Translations under genes and position numbers: made by a program
Assembly (NCBI GenBank): GCA_905233525.1
Contig: CAJOEW010000007.1
Location: 1 to 34,798, forward strand
Origin: an uncultured Synergistales bacterium
GTDB lineage: Bacteria > Synergistota > Synergistia > Synergistales > Aminobacteriaceae
Direction of reading: 5' to 3'
DNA: 34,798 bases
Shown here: one piece after another, positions 31,521 through 34,798 of the stretch
Numbering within the stretch: the stretch's first letter is position 1
Layout of the letters: each line of letters begins with the position of its first letter
Notes under the pieces: generated by a model
The model's database searches: none
What the model was told of the DNA's origin: nothing
What the model saw: only the letters and a program-made list of their open reading frames with translations

Positions 31521-34049
31521 TTAATCTGTTGTTTTATTATCATCGAACGGAATTTGAAGGCTTGTATTTTCGTTATTGTCTTCTTCTTCGTCATTGCGGA
31601 ATATACTGCAGTCTGCAACGCTGTCGCCATCGTCAAGCCTTAATAAAATATTGCCGACTGAATGACGCTTCATAACTGTTACGGTATTTACAGGGAATCT
31701 TAACATTCTTCCGCGCGCTGTTATTGCTACAAGCTCATCTCCATCACGTACAGCCATGGCCGCAGCGAGTTTACCTGTTTTTTCTGTAAGCTCCATTATT
31801 CTGATACCGCCCGTAAATCTGTGATGAGGTATGAACATGTCAAAAGGAACTCGCTTACCGATTCCGTATTCACTCAGAGCTAATATAGTACTTGTATCAT
31901 CAACAACATCGCAGCTTATTACTTTATGGCCTTCATGTAATGTAATGGCTGTTACTCCGCGTGCAGTTCTTCCAACCGAGCGGAATTCGTTTTCATTAAC
32001 TCGTAATGCTTGAGCGTCTGATGTTAAGATCAATAAATCGTCATTACCGTTTGTTAATCTGACTTGAGCAATTTCATCGCCTTCATCAAGCGTCATTACA
32101 AGTTTAGCGCGTTTTGTTTTAGCAAGCTCTGAAAAATCAAGCCTCTTAGCAACTCCTCCACGCGTTACGAAAAATGCAAACTTGCGATCAGTACGGTCTC
32201 CAGCGTCAAGCGCCACTATATATTCATTCTCATGCAAAGGAAGCACGCGCGAGATCGGTCTGCCTTTTCCTGTTTTAGTTTCCGGAATTTCATAGCCTTT
32301 CACGGTCATTATACGGCCTTTGTTTGTGAAGAAATATAAATTCTTATGAGTATTTGTCACGCACAAAGAGTCTATACTATCGTCAGCTTGAATATTAGCG
32401 CCTCTTTTACCTTTACCGCCGCGAGCCTGTAACCTGTAAACTTCGATCGGCTGGCGTTTAATGAAACCGTCTTTTGATAACGTAATGACTATATCGCTTT
32501 CAGGTATCATATCTTCGTCGATTATTTCCTGATAATTTTCGACGATTGAAGTCCTGCGATCATCTCCAAAACGTTCGCTCAAGTCTTTTAATTCATCGCG
32601 TATAACCAGATCCAACAAATGGCCGTCAGAAAGAATATTTTTATATCCTTCGATATCTGACAATAATTTTTTTTGTTCGTTGTCTAATTTTCCGCGCTCA
32701 AGTCCTGTCAATCTTTGAAGCCTCATATCGAGAATAGCTTGAGCTTGTGATTCTGAAAACTGTAATTTTTCTTGTAAGGCGCTTTTAGCTTCATTCATTG
32801 AGCTCGACGAACGGACAATTTTTATTACGTCTTCAATATTTCCGAGAGCCTTTAATAATCCTGATACGACATGTTCACGCGATTGAGAGTCTTTTAATCT
32901 TGATTCTGTTCTGCGTCTGACGACCTCGCGCCTGTAATTCAAGAATATGCTTAATAATTTTTTAAGCGGGAGAATCACAGGATGTTTATCAACGAGCGCA
33001 AGATTTATAATTCCAAACGTAGACTGCAATTGAGTATGTTTATAAATTTGACGCGTTACCAAATCCGGATCGCTGTCTCGTGATAATTCAACTACGATTC
33101 TCATGCCTTCTCTGTTTGATTCGTCGCGTATATCTGAAATTCCTTCGATGATTTTATTTTGCGCAGCCTCTACCATGTTTTCGATCATGAGCGTTTTATT
33201 TACGGCGTATGGAATCTCAGTGATAACAAGCAAAATTTTTCCGCGTTTACCTTCTTCGATATGGCTTTTACCTCTGATTGTGATCTTGCCCCGTCCAGTG
33301 TTATAAGCCTCGTAAATTCCTTCACGTCCTAAAATTTCACCGCCTGTAGGAAAATCCGGAGCAGGTAATAATTTCATAATATCTTTCAAGTCAGCGTCTT
33401 CAGGTTCAATATTATTATCAATAAGCCAGCTGAAAACGTTCACGACCTCGCGTAAATTATGAGGCGGCATATTTGTGGCCATACCTACAGCGATTCCGGT
33501 TGAGCCGTTTACGATTAAATTAGGCATTATCGAAGGCAATGACACAGGCTCTTTTAACGACTCATCAAAATTTGGTGTCCAGTCCACTGTATTTTCGTCA
33601 ATATTCGATAACATTAACTCACCGGCGCGGCTTAATCTTGCTTCAGTGTAACGCATGGCCGCGGCTGAATCTCCGTCAATCGATCCAAAATTTCCCTGAC
33701 CGTCAACGAGCGGATATCTTAAATTCCAGTTCTGAGCAAGCCTCACCATCGTGTCATATATTGCTGAATCTCCGTGCGGATGATATTTACCCATTGTTTC
33801 ACCGACGATACGAGCAGATTTTTTATACGCTGTATTATGTTTCAAGCCTAATTCAGACATTGCGTATAAAACTCTACGCTGAACAGGTTTTAAACCGTCG
33901 CGCGCGTCAGGTAAAGCTCTTCCGACGATAACGCTCATAGCATAATTTAAATAACTATCTTTAATTTCACCGACCAGAGGAAGATTTAAAATTTTCCCGT
34001 TGTTATGTTCTTCTAAAAATGAGTTTGTGATGTTTTTTTCGTCTGACAA
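31521..34049 (-). CDS. gyrA: DNA gyrase subunit A
   Basis: Cuts and rejoins DNA during negative supercoiling, with GyrB. About 842 residues. Breakage domain: [36 protein letters not shown], then the catalytic Tyr134 in [12 protein letters not shown]. The positions matching E. coli Ser83 and Asp87 are Ser95 and Asp99, the quinolone-sensitive residues. The C-terminal beta-pinwheel starts near residue 530 and contains a GyrA-box-like QARGGKG, which favours GyrA over ParC. Start is TTG 34049, 13 nt after AGGAG; the longer frame to 34103 has no SD and puts this SD inside. psd and pssA follow in one operon. Confidence 0.96.
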   Translation of the reverse strand: MSDEKNITNSFLEEHNNGKILNLPLVGEIKDSYLNYAMSVIVGRALPDARDGLKPVQRRVLYAMSELGLKHNTAYKKSARIVGETMGKYHPHGDSAIYDTMVRLAQNWNLRYPLVDGQGNFGSIDGDSAAAMRYTEARLSRAGELMLSNIDENTVDWTPNFDESLKEPVSLPSIMPNLIVNGSTGIAVGMATNMPPHNLREVVNVFSWLIDNNIEPEDADLKDIMKLLPAPDFPTGGEILGREGIYEAYNTGRGKITIRGKSHIEEGKRGKILLVITEIPYAVNKTLMIENMVEAAQNKIIEGISDIRDESNREGMRIVVELSRDSDPDLVTRQIYKHTQLQSTFGIINLALVDKHPVILPLKKLLSIFLNYRREVVRRRTESRLKDSQSREHVVSGLLKALGNIEDVIKIVRSSSSMNEAKSALQEKLQFSESQAQAILDMRLQRLTGLERGKLDNEQKKLLSDIEGYKNILSDGHLLDLVIRDELKDLSERFGDDRRTSIVENYQEIIDEDMIPESDIVITLSKDGFIKRQPIEVYRLQARGGKGKRGANIQADDSIDSLCVTNTHKNLYFFTNKGRIMTVKGYEIPETKTGKGRPISRVLPLHENEYIVALDAGDRTDRKFAFFVTRGGVAKRLDFSELAKTKRAKLVMTLDEGDEIAQVRLTNGNDDLLILTSDAQALRVNENEFRSVGRTARGVTAITLHEGHKVISCDVVDDTSTILALSEYGIGKRVPFDMFIPHHRFTGGIRIMELTEKTGKLAAAMAVRDGDELVAITARGRMLRFPVNTVTVMKRHSVGNILLRLDDGDSVADCSIFRNDEEEDNNENTSLQIPFDDNKTTD

Positions 34050-34057
34050 AGTAATAA

Positions 34058-34118
34058 CTGTTCTCCTCTCAAATTTTGAATGACTTCGCCGTAATTTTAA
34101 CACATACAGGAATAACAG
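34058..34118 (-). promoter_or_regulatory. gyrA promoter and SD-pairing inverted repeat (weaker case)
   Basis: Minus strand: extended -10 TGTTAAAAT (34102-34094). Flanking it, CTGTTATTCCT (34118-34108) can pair with AGGAGAACAG (34067-34058): CTGTT/AACAG and TCCT/AGGA with a small internal loop. The right arm is the gyrA SD. Weaker than the three plus-strand examples and a separate terminator already isolates this gene, so it could be chance. Confidence 0.35.
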
Positions 34119-34169
34119 AGGGTTAATTTAATGAAATTATTGCTCTTTAGATTACATTCATTTTCCGGT

Positions 34170-34208
34170 TAATAAAAATAAAAGACCTCCTGAAAGATTC
34201 AAGAGGCC
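34170..34208 (-). terminator. Intrinsic terminator downstream of the DctM gene
   Basis: Minus strand: GGCCTCTTGAA (from 34208) pairs with TTCAGGAGGTC (to 34184) with two mismatches, then TTTTATTTTTATT. It lies about 40 bases after the DctM stop. Confidence 0.85.
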
Positions 34209-34247
34209 AAAAAATTTCTCAATATCTAAATTATTTTACCGTTTAAA

Positions 34248-34682
34248 TTATTTTATCCAGCCTGTTAAATCCGGGAATAACGTAAACGCGAAACACATGA
34301 CTATGAATAAAATTAACGGTGTCCATAATTTTTTGGATATTTCGCCGACAGATAATTTTGAGATCGGCAGCATCGTAAATAATGCAAGTCCTACAGGCGG
34401 CGTTACTAATCCGATACTCTGAATTCCAACCATACCGACTAACAAATGATAAGGCTCAACACCTAATTTAAACGCTACTGGCAAAACGATCGGCACTAAC
34501 ATGTAGCAGGCTGTTCCGGAATCCATGAACATACCTAACAGGAATAACGCGACCATAATCATACATGTAACAGCCGTTGCGCCTGCACCTGATTTTTCAA
34601 TTAGGCCGGCTATAACTGTAGCAGCGTCAAGAGCTTCAAGACATGAGCTTAAAATATTCGCGGCAAATAAAACTACTAACAA
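34248..34682 (-). CDS. dctM: TRAP transporter large permease (DctM), C-terminal part
   Basis: Membrane subunit of a tripartite ATP-independent transporter for organic acids such as dicarboxylates or sialic acid. 144 residues from the first possible start in this frame, but this is only the C-terminal third of a protein of around 420 or more. Typical pieces are LLGMFMDSGTACYMLVPI, LPVAFKLGVEPYHLLVGMVG and IGLVTPPVGLALFTML, the T-P-P-V-G-x-x-L motif. The frame hits an in-frame TAA just upstream at about 34719-34721, yet homologous-looking sequence continues in other frames to the window edge. It is therefore a frameshifted gene or a sequencing error at a contig end. The TTG at 34682 is not a credible start. 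Confidence 0.82.
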   Translation of the reverse strand: MLVVLFAANILSSCLEALDAATVIAGLIEKSGAGATAVTCMIMVALFLLGMFMDSGTACYMLVPIVLPVAFKLGVEPYHLLVGMVGIQSIGLVTPPVGLALFTMLPISKLSVGEISKKLWTPLILFIVMCFAFTLFPDLTGWIK

Positions 34683-34798
34683 CGGTACAGCGACTTCTAA
34701 GCCGTTACAGAAGACTTATAAAAAGCTATAAGCATTTCGCCTTTATATTAACTTTTATGCTCCCTTCCTCGTTCAACGCGTCCGCTTTCACGATGTTT
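34683..34798 (-). other. Out-of-frame upstream part of the DctM gene
   Basis: Minus strand reading gives three consecutive pieces in three frames: N-I-V-K-A-D-A-L-N-E-E-G-S-I-K-V-N-I-K-A (34797-34738), then MLIAFYKSSVTA (about 34736-34701), then GLEVAVPLL, which joins the frame of the preceding entry. One missing base near 34732-34740 and another near 34700-34703 would restore a continuous protein. Confidence 0.6.

Noticed and set aside
1-34798. CRISPR arrays, IS elements, prophage, tRNA or rRNA genes
   Set aside because: No regularly spaced direct repeats, transposase or integrase motifs, or tRNA-like cloverleaf were noticed by eye; a tRNAscan or repeat search was not possible here.

Overview
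This is a gene-dense, AT-rich bacterial window. It starts inside one gene (yvcK) and ends inside another (a TRAP transporter permease), so it looks like a contig or a slice of one. It carries no tRNA or rRNA gene, IS element, prophage or CRISPR array that I could see. The content is chromosomal core: clpB, dnaJ, alaS, gyrA, rsmA, ruvX, murJ, psd/pssA and a flagellar hook operon. A flagellum with FliK, FlgD and FlgE, plus phosphatidylethanolamine synthesis, fits a motile diderm. Type III glutamine synthetase, a DapA-family lyase, a glycerate kinase and a TRAP permease together suggest an anaerobic gut-type organism. Synergistota is my best guess, but it is an inference and not proven here.

Layout. 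1-5.3 kb (+): end of yvcK, clpB, type III glutamine synthetase. 5.4-6.8 kb (+): a secreted lysine-rich protein and a small membrane protein, both unknown. 6.9-13.0 kb (-): the flagellar operon fliJ, lytic transglycosylase, MotE-like protein, fliK, flgD, flgE. 13.0-13.37 kb: a 370-bp divergent intergenic region. 13.4-19.3 kb (+): a run of closely spaced genes (isochorismatase-like hydrolase, PMT-type glycosyltransferase, secreted unknown, galE, PAS plus degenerate GGDEF protein, rsmA) that may include a surface-glycan function. 19.4-20.65 kb (+): glycerate kinase. 20.7-21.0 kb (-): an ACT-domain regulator, divergent from murJ (+). 22.7-23.6 kb (-): a DapA-family lyase, divergent from a secreted coiled-coil/TPR protein (+). 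25.1-30.1 kb (+): dnaJ, an SPFH/slipin protein, alaS, ruvX. 30.1-34.05 kb (-): gyrA, psd, pssA. Right edge (-): the C-terminal part of a TRAP DctM permease, with apparent frameshifts.

The most interesting signal is regulatory. Three tandem junctions have no ordinary terminator between the genes (yvcK/clpB, glnA/secreted protein, rsmA/glycerate kinase). At each, an anti-Shine-Dalgarno arm lies upstream of the downstream gene's promoter and pairs with that gene's Shine-Dalgarno. The likely -10 sits in the loop. The SD is followed by a T-rich spacer, so at clpB and the glycerate kinase gene the structure ends like an intrinsic terminator. Read-through RNA from the upstream gene would fold, hiding the SD and possibly terminating. 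RNA started at the internal promoter lacks the left arm and keeps its SD free. At clpB the SD is the variant AGGAAG and the arm is correspondingly TTCCTG, which looks like covariation. Related features are long SD-to-start spacing (mostly 11-13 nt), frequent TTG starts, and -10 boxes of the extended TGnTATAAT type.
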